DNA of 64,000 nt from Ureibacillus thermophilus (GTDB taxonomy: Bacteria; Bacillota; Bacilli; Bacillales_A; Planococcaceae). Location: assembly GCF_042657185.1 (NCBI RefSeq), contig NZ_JBHSNN010000010.1; one strand, written 5' to 3'. The notes under the pieces were generated by a model, which was not told the origin of the DNA, searched no databases, and saw nothing but the letters and a program-made list of their open reading frames with translations. Below, in pieces: positions 24,150-33,644 of the stretch. How positions within the stretch are numbered: position 1 is the stretch's first letter; every line of letters begins with the position of its first letter. The position numbers were made by a program, and so were the translations under genes.

Positions 24150-27100
24150 GAAAGATTCGTAAACTTTTAGTTGCAAACAGAGGGGAAATTGCAATTCGCG
24201 TATTGCGAGCTTGCAATGAGTTGGACATTAAAACAGTTGCGATTTATTCAGAGGAAGACCGCGCTTCTCACCACCGTTATAAAGCGGATGAAGCGTATCT
24301 TGTCGGCGCTGGGAAAGGGCCGATTGATGCCTACTTAGATATTGATGGCATTATTGAAATAGCTAAGGAATCCGGCGCTGATGCCATTCATCCAGGTTAT
24401 GGCTTTTTAGCGGAAAATGTTGCTTTTGCTAGACGTTGTGAGGAAGAAGGGATCATTTTCATTGGTCCATCTTCAAGACACTTAGAAATTTTTGGAGATA
24501 AAGTGAAAGCAAGAGAGCAGGCAATTCTTGCAGGAATTCCTGTCATTCCAGGAAGCGACGGCCCGGTTTCATCATATGAAGAATTGGAGCAATTTGCTGA
24601 TGATGTCGGCTATCCAGTTATGATTAAAGCTGCTTTGGGTGGCGGCGGTCGCGGAATGCGATTGGTGCATTCAAAAGACGAATTAAAAAGCGCCTATGAA
24701 AGGGCAAAATCTGAAGCAAAAGCCGCTTTTGGCTCCGATGAAGTGTATGTGGAAAAAGCCATTATTAAACCAAAGCATATTGAAGTGCAAATATTAGGAG
24801 ACTATGCTGGCAACATCGTTCATTTGTATGAGCGGGATTGTTCCATCCAACGCCGTCATCAAAAGGTGGTAGAAATCGCCCCATCGATTTCGCTTTCTGA
24901 AAATTTAAGAAATAGAATATGTGATGCGGCTGTAAAATTAATGAAAAATGTAGAATACGTGAATGCCGGCACGGTGGAATTTCTAGTTTCCGGAGATGAA
25001 TTCTATTTCATCGAAGTGAATCCGCGCATTCAAGTGGAGCATACCATCACGGAAATGATTACAGGGATTGATATTGTCCATGCTCAAATCAAAATTGCGG
25101 AAGGATATGAATTGCATTTGGAAGAAATTGGAATTCCGGAACAAAGCGAAATTCCTTTATTTGGACATGCGATACAATCCCGCGTCACAACAGAAGATCC
25201 AGCCAACAACTTTATGCCGGATACAGGAAAAATTATGGTGTATCGTTCAAGTGGCGGATTTGGCGTGCGGCTAGATGCAGGAAACGGATTCCAAGGGGCA
25301 GTGGTAACGCCTTATTACGATTCCTTGCTTGTTAAAATTTCTACATGGGGCAGAACATTTAAAGAAGCTGCTGCAAAAATGGACCGGAATTTGCGGGAAT
25401 TCCGCATCCGCGGTGTGAAAACAAACATTCCTTTCTTAACAAACGTCGTATTGCATGAGAAGTTTTTATCTGGAGATTTTGATACAAGCTTTATTGATTC
25501 TACGCCGGAACTATTTGACTTTACCGTTCGGAAAGACCGAGGTACAAAGTTGTTGAGATATATTGGAGATGTCACATTAAACGGCTTCCCGGGCATTGAG
25601 AAAAAGAATAAACCGATTTTTGTAAAGCCGAAAAAACCAAAATTGGATATTAAAAATACAGAAATTCCGAGGGGCACAAAACAAATCCTTGAGGAAGAAG
25701 GTGTGGATGGAGTTATTCGCTGGATTAAAGAACAGAATGATGTTCTGCTAACAGATACGACATTCCGCGATGCCCATCAATCGCTTCTTGCTACACGTGT
25801 CCGCAGTCAAGATATGTATCAAATTGCCGATTATAATGCGCGCATGATGCATAATTTCTTCTCCCTTGAACTTTGGGGAGGCGCAACTTTTGACGTAAGC
25901 TACCGCTTCTTAAAAGAAGACCCATGGGAAAGACTTGCAAAACTTCGGAAGCAAATACCGAATGTTTTATTCCAAATGCTTTTCCGTGGAGCCAATGCTG
26001 TAGGTTATACAAATTATCCGGATAATTTAATCCGCGAGTTTGTGCGGGAAGCCGCAAGCGCAGGCATTGATGTATTCCGGATTTTTGACAGCCTCAACTG
26101 GATTAAAGGCATGGAAATCGCCATTGATGAAGTAAGAAATTCAGGAAAAATCGCTGAAGCGGCAATTTGCTATACAGGCGATATTTTAGACCCGACTCGC
26201 ACAAAATACACGGTTGAATATTATAAAGAAATGGCGAAGGAATTGGAGCGGGCTGGAGCTCATATTTTAGCGATTAAAGATATGGCAGGATTATTGAAAC
26301 CGGAAGCAGCATATGTATTAATTTCAGAATTAAAAGAAGTTACAGACATGCCAATCCATTTGCATACTCATGATACAAGCGGCAACGGTATTTACACTTA
26401 TGCCAAAGCCATTGAAGCGGGAGTGGATATTGTTGATACTGCCTTAGGTTCTATGGCAGGACTCACATCCCAGCCGAGCGCTAATACGTTGTACTATGCC
26501 ATGAGAGGTGCCAAACGCCAAGTGCGTGCAGATATTGAGGCCCTTGAACAACTGTCTTATTATTGGCAAGATGTGCGTGAATATTACCGCGATTTTGAAA
26601 GCGGCATGAAGAGCCCTCATTCGGAGATTTATGTACATGAAATGCCAGGCGGACAATACAGCAACTTGCAGCAACAGGCAAAAGCAGTGGGGCTTGGAGA
26701 CCGCTGGGATGAAGTGAAAAAGATGTATTCCCGTGTAAATTTATTGTTTGGCGATATTGTTAAAGTAACACCATCCTCTAAAGTGGTCGGCGATATGGCA
26801 CTATTTATGGTGCAAAACAATTTAGATGAAAATAATATTTTAGAAAAAGGGAAGACGATTGATTTTCCTGATTCCGTTGTCGAATTCTTCCAAGGATATT
26901 TAGGACAACCTTATGGCGGATTCCCGGAAGAACTGCAAAAAGTCATCTTAAAAGAGCGAAAACCGATTGATGTTCGTCCTGGTGAGTTGCTTGAACCTGT
27001 CGATTTCGATGCATTGAAAGCAGAATTAGAGAAAAAAGTAAATAGACAAGTAACGAAGAAAGATGTCATTTCCTATGCTTTATATCCAAAAGTGGTGGAA

Positions 27101-27583
27101 GAATATTTCAAAGCAGTTGAAAAATACGGCAACCTGTCTGTTCTAGATACACCTTCATTCCTCTACGGTTTAAGAATCGGCGAGGAAATAGAAGTGGAAA
27201 TTGAAAAAGGGAAAACGCTGATTATTAAATTAGTGTCAATAGGGGAAGCAGAGCACGATGGAACACGGGTAATTTACTTCGAATTTAACGGCCAGCCTCG
27301 TGAAGTGGTCGTTGAAGATAAGACGGTTGAAGCTGATGGATCCATCGCTGTGAAGGCAGATCCAAACAATCCAAATCAAATCGGTGCGACAATGCCTGGA
27401 ACGGTATTGAAAGTGCTTGTTTCAAAAGGAAGCCATGTAAAACGCGGTGATCACTTGTTGATTACTGAAGCGATGAAGATGGAAACAACTGTGCAGGCGC
27501 CAAGCGATGGGGTTGTGAAAGAAATTTACGCAAAACCAGGCGATGCGATTTCAACAGGGGATTTACTAATCGAATTGGAATAA
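24146..27583 (+). CDS. pycA: Pyruvate carboxylase
   Basis: Makes oxaloacetate from pyruvate, bicarbonate and ATP to refill the citric acid cycle. The 1145 aa contain biotin carboxylase (about 1-450, with GGGGRGMRLV and EVNPRIQVEHT), carboxyltransferase (about 530-810, starting DTTFRDAHQSLLATR), the allosteric linker domain and the C-terminal biotinyl domain with EAMKMETT, biotin on Lys1111. Start ATG overlaps the ftsW stop, with AAGGGGG upstream. Length equals B. subtilis PycA (1148). Followed by a terminator. Confidence 0.97.
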   Translation: MRKIRKLLVANRGEIAIRVLRACNELDIKTVAIYSEEDRASHHRYKADEAYLVGAGKGPIDAYLDIDGIIEIAKESGADAIHPGYGFLAENVAFARRCEEEGIIFIGPSSRHLEIFGDKVKAREQAILAGIPVIPGSDGPVSSYEELEQFADDVGYPVMIKAALGGGGRGMRLVHSKDELKSAYERAKSEAKAAFGSDEVYVEKAIIKPKHIEVQILGDYAGNIVHLYERDCSIQRRHQKVVEIAPSISLSENLRNRICDAAVKLMKNVEYVNAGTVEFLVSGDEFYFIEVNPRIQVEHTITEMITGIDIVHAQIKIAEGYELHLEEIGIPEQSEIPLFGHAIQSRVTTEDPANNFMPDTGKIMVYRSSGGFGVRLDAGNGFQGAVVTPYYDSLLVKISTWGRTFKEAAAKMDRNLREFRIRGVKTNIPFLTNVVLHEKFLSGDFDTSFIDSTPELFDFTVRKDRGTKLLRYIGDVTLNGFPGIEKKNKPIFVKPKKPKLDIKNTEIPRGTKQILEEEGVDGVIRWIKEQNDVLLTDTTFRDAHQSLLATRVRSQDMYQIADYNARMMHNFFSLELWGGATFDVSYRFLKEDPWERLAKLRKQIPNVLFQMLFRGANAVGYTNYPDNLIREFVREAASAGIDVFRIFDSLNWIKGMEIAIDEVRNSGKIAEAAICYTGDILDPTRTKYTVEYYKEMAKELERAGAHILAIKDMAGLLKPEAAYVLISELKEVTDMPIHLHTHDTSGNGIYTYAKAIEAGVDIVDTALGSMAGLTSQPSANTLYYAMRGAKRQVRADIEALEQLSYYWQDVREYYRDFESGMKSPHSEIYVHEMPGGQYSNLQQQAKAVGLGDRWDEVKKMYSRVNLLFGDIVKVTPSSKVVGDMALFMVQNNLDENNILEKGKTIDFPDSVVEFFQGYLGQPYGGFPEELQKVILKERKPIDVRPGELLEPVDFDALKAELEKKVNRQVTKKDVISYALYPKVVEEYFKAVEKYGNLSVLDTPSFLYGLRIGEEIEVEIEKGKTLIIKLVSIGEAEHDGTRVIYFEFNGQPREVVVEDKTVEADGSIAVKADPNNPNQIGATMPGTVLKVLVSKGSHVKRGDHLLITEAMKMETTVQAPSDGVVKEIYAKPGDAISTGDLLIELE

Positions 27584-27626
27584 CGGGCTCCCAACAAGAG
27601 AGAATGAAGTATTCAATATGTATTAG

Positions 27627-27655
27627 AGCGAATGAGCATTCATTCGCTTTTTTTA
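27627..27655 (+). terminator. Terminator of pycA
   Basis: AGCGAATGA (27627-27635) and TCATTCGCT (27640-27648) form a stem, followed by a T run, 43 nt after the pycA stop. Confidence 0.85.
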
Positions 27656-27689
27656 TGTGTTTGAGGTAAGAGGATTTAGTTGGAAACTA

Positions 27690-27728
27690 CAAAAAAGGAT
27701 TGCCCTCTTCCATTAAGGTACAATCCTT
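27690..27728 (-). terminator. Terminator of ctaA
   Basis: AAGGATTG (27695-27702) pairs with CAATCCTT (27721-27728); the A run at 27690-27696 gives a T run on the minus strand. It lies just after the ctaA stop codon. Confidence 0.7.
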
Positions 27729-27734
27729 CAAGTG

Positions 27735-28664
27735 TTAATGATTTTTTTCATTATATGAGCTTCGTGCAACCAACAGAATGAAGTAACATAATAGACCAAA
27801 TAGCAACGAGATGAATAAAGAATGCAATAAAGATACAATTAAACTTAAATGCGTGTAAATAATGAACGCGCCAGCAATAACTTGCAGTGAAACGAGAATA
27901 AAGGCAATAATCCAGCCCCAGTAAACGACCTTTTGTTCTTTATAATGTTTCATTGCGTGTACCATAATATAGAGAATCCAGACGAAAATTAAGAAAGCAG
28001 CGAATCGATGGCCCATGTGCACCCATTCATACATTTTCGCCGGCAGTTTAAAAGGATCGCTGTTGTCGCAAAACGGCCAGCTTGTGCATGTTAAACTTGA
28101 ACCTGTATGTCGAACGAGAGCGCCAGTATACACAACTATGTATGAATATAGGGTTACACCAATGGTATGCCACTTTAATTTTTTTTGAATGTCAACCCGA
28201 TCGGCATCAAATTTTTGATCGACTTCGAAAACAATCATTGCAAGCAACATGACTGCAGCAAAGGAAATCAATGAAATGCCAAAGTGCAAGGCTAAAATGA
28301 AATCACCTTGTCCCCATAGCACTTGTGCAGCACCGATTAATGCTTGCAGCACAAGGAAAAAGATTGCTAAAAAGCCTAAAAATTTTACTTCTTTAACCTG
28401 TTTTAAAGCTCTCCAAGTCCAAATCACTAATATTAATACTAGAATTGAGACTGCACCGGTAACAAACCGATGTGAAAACTCAATTAACACTTCTGTTGTG
28501 ATTTCTTTCGGAATTAGTGAACCATTACAATCCGGCCAATTTCGGCCGCATCCTAAACCGCTGTCTGTTTTTGTAACGAGAGCTCCACCTAAAAGTATAA
28601 GCAACATGCCAAGGGTAGTAAGTACTGCAACCCATTTTAATAACCAATAATACCTGTGTTGCAT
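27735..28664 (-). CDS. ctaA: Heme A synthase CtaA
   Basis: Oxidises the C8 methyl of heme O to give heme A for the caa3/aa3 oxidases. 309 aa with eight membrane helices in two four-helix halves. The first half shows GGALVTKTDSGLGCGRNWPDC (cysteine pair) and EFSHRF (histidine), the second GALVRHTGSSLTCTSWPFC and HMGHRFAAF. ATG 28664 is 6 nt after AGGTG; a GTG at 28673 is an alternative. Divergent from the cta operon, with ResD-like sites upstream. Its substrate-forming partner CtaB is not in this window. Confidence 0.93.
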   Translation of the reverse strand: MQHRYYWLLKWVAVLTTLGMLLILLGGALVTKTDSGLGCGRNWPDCNGSLIPKEITTEVLIEFSHRFVTGAVSILVLILVIWTWRALKQVKEVKFLGFLAIFFLVLQALIGAAQVLWGQGDFILALHFGISLISFAAVMLLAMIVFEVDQKFDADRVDIQKKLKWHTIGVTLYSYIVVYTGALVRHTGSSLTCTSWPFCDNSDPFKLPAKMYEWVHMGHRFAAFLIFVWILYIMVHAMKHYKEQKVVYWGWIIAFILVSLQVIAGAFIIYTHLSLIVSLLHSLFISLLFGLLCYFILLVARSSYNEKNH

Positions 28665-28784
28665 GAATGACACCTACTTTTATATCTGTAAAGATTAAAT
28701 GAAAAAAGCTATGCTTTTATGATGATAGCGAATTCGCGGGAAAAAGACAACTTCAAAGAATTCTCATGAAATAATTGTTATGAA

Positions 28785-28827
28785 ATTTCACAAACTGTTC
28801 ACAAAAACGTGAAAAATATTTCACAAA
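28785..28827 (-). promoter_or_regulatory. Three ResD-like half sites upstream of ctaA
   Basis: TTTCACAAA (28786-28794), GTTCACAAA (28797-28805) and TTTCACAAA (28819-28827) match the reverse complement of the ResD half site TTTGTGAAT in 7-8 of 9 positions. They begin 11 and 22 bp apart, so they face the same side of the helix. In B. subtilis ctaA is activated by ResD, so a role in oxygen/respiration control is a reasonable inference. Confidence 0.55.
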
Positions 28828-28886
28828 ACCACTATTAAAACTTCATTCCTTATAATATTCTTTTTATAAAGCTATATATTTATCAG

Positions 28887-29486
28887 TCGAACTTGGTGGG
28901 ATTCCATAAAATTCACATAAAATCTAGAAATTTAGCACAAAGTTCGATATAGTAGAATTTAGTAAGTAAGCTTACAAAATTGAAAGAAAAAAAGGGGGGA
29001 ATATAAAGAGGCTAGATTTGGCAGGCATCGTAACTTGCCTTTGGTATATTGACATAGTAAACTCAGAGATGATGTGACTTAAACAATTAGGCTCGTGTGT
29101 CGGTTGGATTCTTAAAGTGTGTGTTTTCTGAACAGGGATGAATGAGATTTGAACATTTTTTTAAATATATAAAATGTCATTCATCAAACAAAAATTGTGT
29201 GCTAATATGGTTATTGTTTTATTTTTATGTATAAACTGTTTTTCAGTTGCTTTGCACTTATTAAGATCATTTTAAGATTAGCGACGTTTATTACTAACAT
29301 AGCGACGTTTAATACTAACATTATGTTGCAAACATGAGATTGGTGATATTTTTGATAATACATTCTATTCACCAATGAGTACATTTATACCCTTTGGGAT
29401 TCTTTCTTCAATAAAGAATTCAAATAGATAGAATACAACGTCCAGTTAGACAAGACAATCAAAAGAAAGAGGGGTTTAATTAAGCT
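28887..29486. other. ctaA-ctaC intergenic region lacking ctaB
   Basis: This long non-coding stretch includes an inverted repeat TCGAACTTGGTG/CACAAAGTTCGA (28887-28898, 28936-28947), a very strong ribosome site AAAGGGGGG (28991-28999) that has no proper start codon within reach, two tandem 21-bp repeats (29280-29321), and just before ctaC an AAAGAGGGG ribosome site. In B. subtilis ctaB lies here. The orphan ribosome site suggests that ctaB was once present and was deleted. Confidence 0.5.
29280..29321. repeat. Tandem 21-bp direct repeat upstream of ctaC
   Basis: Two consecutive units AGCGACGTTTATTACTAACAT and AGCGACGTTTAATACTAACAT-like (each 21 bp, one mismatch), about 165 nt before the ctaC start. 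The 21-bp period (two helical turns) suits a regulator binding side by side; no protein can be named. Confidence 0.65.
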
Positions 29487-30563
29487 ATGAAGAAAGGGCT
29501 TAAAAAATGGTCTCTTTTCCCGTTGTTAGCAGCAATGGCTGTGATTTTATCGGGCTGTGGTGAAGAGTATATTTCTGCGCTTCGACCAGCCGGTGCTGTC
29601 GGAAAAGAGCAATTTAATCTACTATTACTAGCTGTAAGTATCATGACGTTGGTAGTTTTAGTAGTATCAGTTCTTTATTTACTCGCTTTCGCAAAGTTTC
29701 GCCGTTCTAAACTTGGCGAAGATTACATGCCTAAGCAAGTGGAAGGTAGCCATACATTAGAGGTAATTTGGACAGTTATTCCAATCATCCTTCTATTAAT
29801 TTTATCTGTTCCAACAGTATTGGCTACTTATAAATTTGCTGATGTATCCGCAATGGATGAAGTGGATGAAAATGGGGATCCAAAAGCATTAACAGTTAAT
29901 GTTACTGCAAAATTGTATTGGTGGGAATTTGAATATCCACAATACGGTATTGTTACTTCTCAAGAGTTAGTTGTTCCAACAAATGAAAAGGTTTACTTTA
30001 CATTAAAAGCAGGAGATGTAAAACACTCTTTCTGGATTCCTGCAATTGGTGGAAAAATGGACACTAACGTTGAAAACGTAAACAAATTCTACCTAGTATT
30101 TGATAAGGAATCTAAAGGATTAAATGGTGGAGAAGGCGTATGGTACGGAAAATGTGCTGAGCTTTGCGGTCCTTCTCACGCATTAATGGATTTCAAAGTT
30201 AAATCATTAAATCGTGATGATTTCGATGCTTGGGTAGCAGCAATGAAAGCTACTGAAGGTCAAACAGCTTCTCCAGATTCTACAGATTTAGGTGAAGCTA
30301 CATTTGCTCAAAACTGCTTAGGTTGCCACGCGATTTCTGCTGTAACTCCTGCTGGTGCAGCTGGACCAAACTTAACAACATTTGGTGACCGCAACCGCGT
30401 TGCAGGTTTCTTAGAGCATAATAAAGAAAACGTAGAAGCTTGGATTAAAGATCCTGAAAAATACAAACCAGGCAACTTGATGACTGGTAAGTATAAAAAT
30501 TTAACTGATGAGGAAATTAGTGCTGTAGCTGATTTCTTATTGGGCTTATCAGTTGAAAAATAA
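29487..30563 (+). CDS. ctaC: Cytochrome c oxidase subunit II with cytochrome c domain (caa3)
   Basis: Accepts electrons into the CuA centre. A lipoprotein signal with lipobox LSGC (Cys about 24) is followed by two membrane helices, then the cupredoxin domain with the CuA ligands in CAELCGPSHALM and an upstream HSFW histidine. The C-terminal ~90 residues form a cytochrome c domain with CLGCH heme attachment and a methionine in GNLMTGK. This fusion defines the caa3 oxidase of bacilli; 358 aa equals B. subtilis CtaC (356). First gene of ctaCDEF. Confidence 0.96.
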   Translation: MKKGLKKWSLFPLLAAMAVILSGCGEEYISALRPAGAVGKEQFNLLLLAVSIMTLVVLVVSVLYLLAFAKFRRSKLGEDYMPKQVEGSHTLEVIWTVIPIILLLILSVPTVLATYKFADVSAMDEVDENGDPKALTVNVTAKLYWWEFEYPQYGIVTSQELVVPTNEKVYFTLKAGDVKHSFWIPAIGGKMDTNVENVNKFYLVFDKESKGLNGGEGVWYGKCAELCGPSHALMDFKVKSLNRDDFDAWVAAMKATEGQTASPDSTDLGEATFAQNCLGCHAISAVTPAGAAGPNLTTFGDRNRVAGFLEHNKENVEAWIKDPEKYKPGNLMTGKYKNLTDEEISAVADFLLGLSVEK

Positions 30564-30611
30564 TATTTTATAGTGCTAGTAGATAGAGAAAAAATTAAGG
30601 AGGTTAAAGTT

Positions 30612-32504
30612 GTGAGCTCAGTAGCAGTCACAAAGAAAAAGGGCGTGGGCGCAGTTATTTGGGACTATTTGACAACTGTTGACCATAAAAAACTTGCGAT
30701 ATTATATTTATTCTCTGGGCTATTATTCTTTGCTATCGCAGGTTTTGAAGCGCTTTTAATGCGTATTCAGTTGATGTATCCAAATAGCGACTTTATTTCA
30801 GCCGGTACATTTAACGAGTTATTAACAATGCACGGTACAACAATGCTCTTCTTAGCAGCGACACCGCTTTTATTCGGTTTTATGAACATGATTGTACCAT
30901 TGCAAATTGGCGCTCGTGACGTAGCGTTTCCATTCCTTAACTCATTAGGATTCTGGTTATTCTTCTTAGGTGCTACATTCTTGCATTTATCATTCTTTAT
31001 GGGTGGAGCACCAGATGCAGGTTGGACATCATATGCATCATTATCTTTATATTCACCTGGACATGGTATTGACTTCTATGTATTAGGTCTGCAAATTTCA
31101 GGTGCAGGTACATTGATTTCTGGAATTAACTTTATTGTAACAATCATTACTATGCGTGCACCTGGTATGACGTTCATGCGCATGCCTTTGTTCACATGGA
31201 CTACACTTATTTCTAGTACATTGATTTTATTCGCATTCCCACCACTAACAGTAGGTTTATTCTTAATGTTAGTAGACCGTATGTTCGGCGCTAACTTCTT
31301 CGATCATACAATGGGTGGTAACACAATTATTTGGGAGCACTTATTCTGGATTTTCGGTCACCCTGAAGTATATATCTTAGTATTGCCAGCATTCGGTTTA
31401 TTCTCTGAAATTATTCCGGTATTTGCTCGTAAACGCTTATTTGGATATTCTTCAATGGTATTCGCGACAATCCTAATCGGTTTCTTAGGATTCATGGTTT
31501 GGGCTCACCATATGTTTACTGTAGGTCTTGGTGCGACTGCAAACGCAATTTTCGCAGTAGCAACAATGGCTATCGCCGTTCCAACAGGTATGAAAGTATT
31601 CAACTGGATTCTTACAATTTGGGGCGGTTCAATTAAAGTTACTGTACCAATGATTTATGCATTAGGATTTATCCCATCTTTCGTAGCCGGTGGGGTAACA
31701 GGTGTAATGAACGCAACTGCACCACTTGACTATCAAATTCACGATTCATACTTCGTAGTTGCGCACTTCCACTACGTTATCGTTGGTGGTATCGTTACAG
31801 CAATCTTTGCATCATTCCATTTCTATTGGCCAATTTTCTTTAACCGTACATTGAGTGAAAAATTAGGTTATTGGACATTCTGGATTTTCTTTATCGGATT
31901 CCATTTAACATTCTTTGTGCAACACTTCCTTGGTTTAATGGGTATGCCACGCCGTGTATTCACTTATATGGAAGGTCAAGGTTGGGATTTATTCAACTTC
32001 ATTTCTTCCATTGGTGCGATCATGATGGCGATTGGTGTAGTGCTAATGGTTATTAACATGTTGTCATCTATTAAATCTAAACCATTAAACTGCCGAGATT
32101 ACTGGGGAGACGGACGTTCTTTAGAATGGGCATTAAAAACGCCTATCCCATTCTATAACTTTAAACAACTTCCACTTATCCGTGGATTTGACCCATATTG
32201 GATTGAAAAACAAGAAGGCAATCCTGAAGGTATGACTTATGCTGAACCACTTGGCGACATCCATATGCCAAACAACTCAATTTTACCGTTAATCATGGCA
32301 ATTGGATTATTCATTGCTGCATTCGGTTCATTATATCATCCAGATGGAGTATCTTGGTCAGTACCAGTAATGGTAATTGGAATTGGTATTACTGTGCTTG
32401 CAATGATTATTCGTTCAGTAAAAGATGATTTTGGATATCACTTACATGCAGAAGAAGTTATTGCAATTGAAAATGAGCTTTATGGAAAAGGGGGAAATAA
32501 ATAA
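30612..32504 (+). CDS. ctaD: Cytochrome c oxidase subunit I
   Basis: Catalytic subunit with heme a, heme a3 and CuB; reduces O2 and pumps protons. 630 aa, about 14 membrane helices. Visible are the low-spin heme histidine in LLTMHGTTM, the CuB/heme region IFGHPEVYILVLPAFG and WAHHMFTVG, and the heme histidine pair in HDSYFVVAHFHYV. GTG 30612 is 8 nt after AAGGAGG (30597-30603); the upstream TTG/GTG frames are less likely. Stop TAA overlaps the ctaE start. Confidence 0.97.
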   Translation: MSSVAVTKKKGVGAVIWDYLTTVDHKKLAILYLFSGLLFFAIAGFEALLMRIQLMYPNSDFISAGTFNELLTMHGTTMLFLAATPLLFGFMNMIVPLQIGARDVAFPFLNSLGFWLFFLGATFLHLSFFMGGAPDAGWTSYASLSLYSPGHGIDFYVLGLQISGAGTLISGINFIVTIITMRAPGMTFMRMPLFTWTTLISSTLILFAFPPLTVGLFLMLVDRMFGANFFDHTMGGNTIIWEHLFWIFGHPEVYILVLPAFGLFSEIIPVFARKRLFGYSSMVFATILIGFLGFMVWAHHMFTVGLGATANAIFAVATMAIAVPTGMKVFNWILTIWGGSIKVTVPMIYALGFIPSFVAGGVTGVMNATAPLDYQIHDSYFVVAHFHYVIVGGIVTAIFASFHFYWPIFFNRTLSEKLGYWTFWIFFIGFHLTFFVQHFLGLMGMPRRVFTYMEGQGWDLFNFISSIGAIMMAIGVVLMVINMLSSIKSKPLNCRDYWGDGRSLEWALKTPIPFYNFKQLPLIRGFDPYWIEKQEGNPEGMTYAEPLGDIHMPNNSILPLIMAIGLFIAAFGSLYHPDGVSWSVPVMVIGIGITVLAMIIRSVKDDFGYHLHAEEVIAIENELYGKGGNK

Positions 32505-33127
32505 TGATTAATACAAAGTTCACCCCTCAAACTTGGCCAGAACATCCGGAACAAGTAACACAAGAAGGTAAAAATAAGTACGTTGGTATTTGGATTTTTA
32601 TCTGTAGCGATATCGTGCTATTTGCAAGTTTATTCGCAACTTACATCTCTTTAAGAAACAAAGGTCCAGCAGGCATGGAGTTCACATCACAAGAACTTTT
32701 TGAATTGCCGCTAGCCTTTGTGATGACAATGTTCCTTTTAACATCTTCATTAACATCCGTATATGCGATGTATCATTTGAAAAAATATAATTTCAAAGGA
32801 GTTCAACTTTGGACTGGAATTACAGTGCTTTTAGGTCTTGGATTCCTTTGCTTAGAAATTTATGAGTTCTATCATTATGTACACATTGGTTTTGGTTACA
32901 CTCAATCTGCTTTCTCATCTGCATTCTTTACGCTTGTTGGAACGCACGGATTGCACGTTATCATCGGTTTGGTGTGGATGATTTGCTTAATCGTCCGCAA
33001 TGCTAGACGTGGATTGAACCTTTACAATGCGCCAAAATATTTTGTAGCGTCTATCTACTGGCACTTCATCGACGTTGTATGGGTATTCATCTTCACGGTA
33101 GTTTACCTCATGGGGGTGTTAGGATAA
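32504..33127 (+). CDS. ctaE: Cytochrome c oxidase subunit III
   Basis: 207-aa membrane protein with five helices, as usual for Bacillus CtaE. ATG overlaps the ctaD stop by one base, with AAAAGGGGG as ribosome site inside ctaD. Recognisable segments are WIFICSDIVLFASLFATYISL and the HGLHVIIGLVW...YWHFIDVVWVFIF pair. It stabilises subunit I and contributes to proton uptake. Third gene of the operon. Confidence 0.95.
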   Translation: MINTKFTPQTWPEHPEQVTQEGKNKYVGIWIFICSDIVLFASLFATYISLRNKGPAGMEFTSQELFELPLAFVMTMFLLTSSLTSVYAMYHLKKYNFKGVQLWTGITVLLGLGFLCLEIYEFYHYVHIGFGYTQSAFSSAFFTLVGTHGLHVIIGLVWMICLIVRNARRGLNLYNAPKYFVASIYWHFIDVVWVFIFTVVYLMGVLG

Positions 33128-33128
33128 T

Positions 33129-33470
33129 ATGAGTCACGATACTGAGATTCAAGGCAGAAACCAAGCCCAATACGAATATGATCGCAGAAAAGGTGCGCTG
33201 CAATTGCGCAAACAAGTGATTAACTTTGCGATCATGATTTTCCTAACGTTTATTGCCTTTGCAACAGTTGTTGCAGATTTTGCACCAACATTTATTAAAC
33301 CAGTCATCTTATTGCTTGCTGGAATCCAAGTAATATTGCAACTTTATTCCTTCATGCATATGGATGATAAAAATGCTCCATATATTGGTGTTATCTCCAC
33401 ATTCGTGTGGGTAGGAGCAGTAATCGCATTTACATTCTTCTTAGCATTCAATACAATTATATGGTGGTAA
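33129..33470 (+). CDS. ctaF: Cytochrome c oxidase subunit IV
   Basis: Small 113-aa subunit with a charged N-terminal tail and three membrane helices, as in the prokaryotic subunit IV family; the ending FLAFNTIIWW is typical. It follows ctaE directly and is followed by a strong terminator, so the oxidase structural operon is ctaCDEF. Confidence 0.92.
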   Translation: MSHDTEIQGRNQAQYEYDRRKGALQLRKQVINFAIMIFLTFIAFATVVADFAPTFIKPVILLLAGIQVILQLYSFMHMDDKNAPYIGVISTFVWVGAVIAFTFFLAFNTIIWW

Positions 33471-33472
33471 TA

Positions 33473-33510
33473 AGAAATGGCTGTCTAGATTTTTAGACAG
33501 CCTTTCTTAT
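33473..33510 (+). terminator. Terminator of ctaCDEF
   Basis: GGCTGTCTA (33479-33487) pairs with TAGACAGCC (33494-33502), followed by TTTCTT. It divides the structural genes from ctaG. Confidence 0.8.
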
Positions 33511-33644
33511 GTATAGAGCTTTTCAAAAATATCATATTTTCTTCATAAAGTTGCAAGAAATCTTAATATTTCATATTAAAAAAATGTTATAATATCAATA
33601 GTACTTTGCACTTTTAGATTACTTCTTTGTTAAGGAGCGATATT

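Noticed and set aside
28985..29080. Short leader peptide after the AAAGGGGGG site
   Set aside because: The first usable start (TTG 29018) is 18 nt away and the frame has only 20 codons with no attenuator-like hairpin pair.
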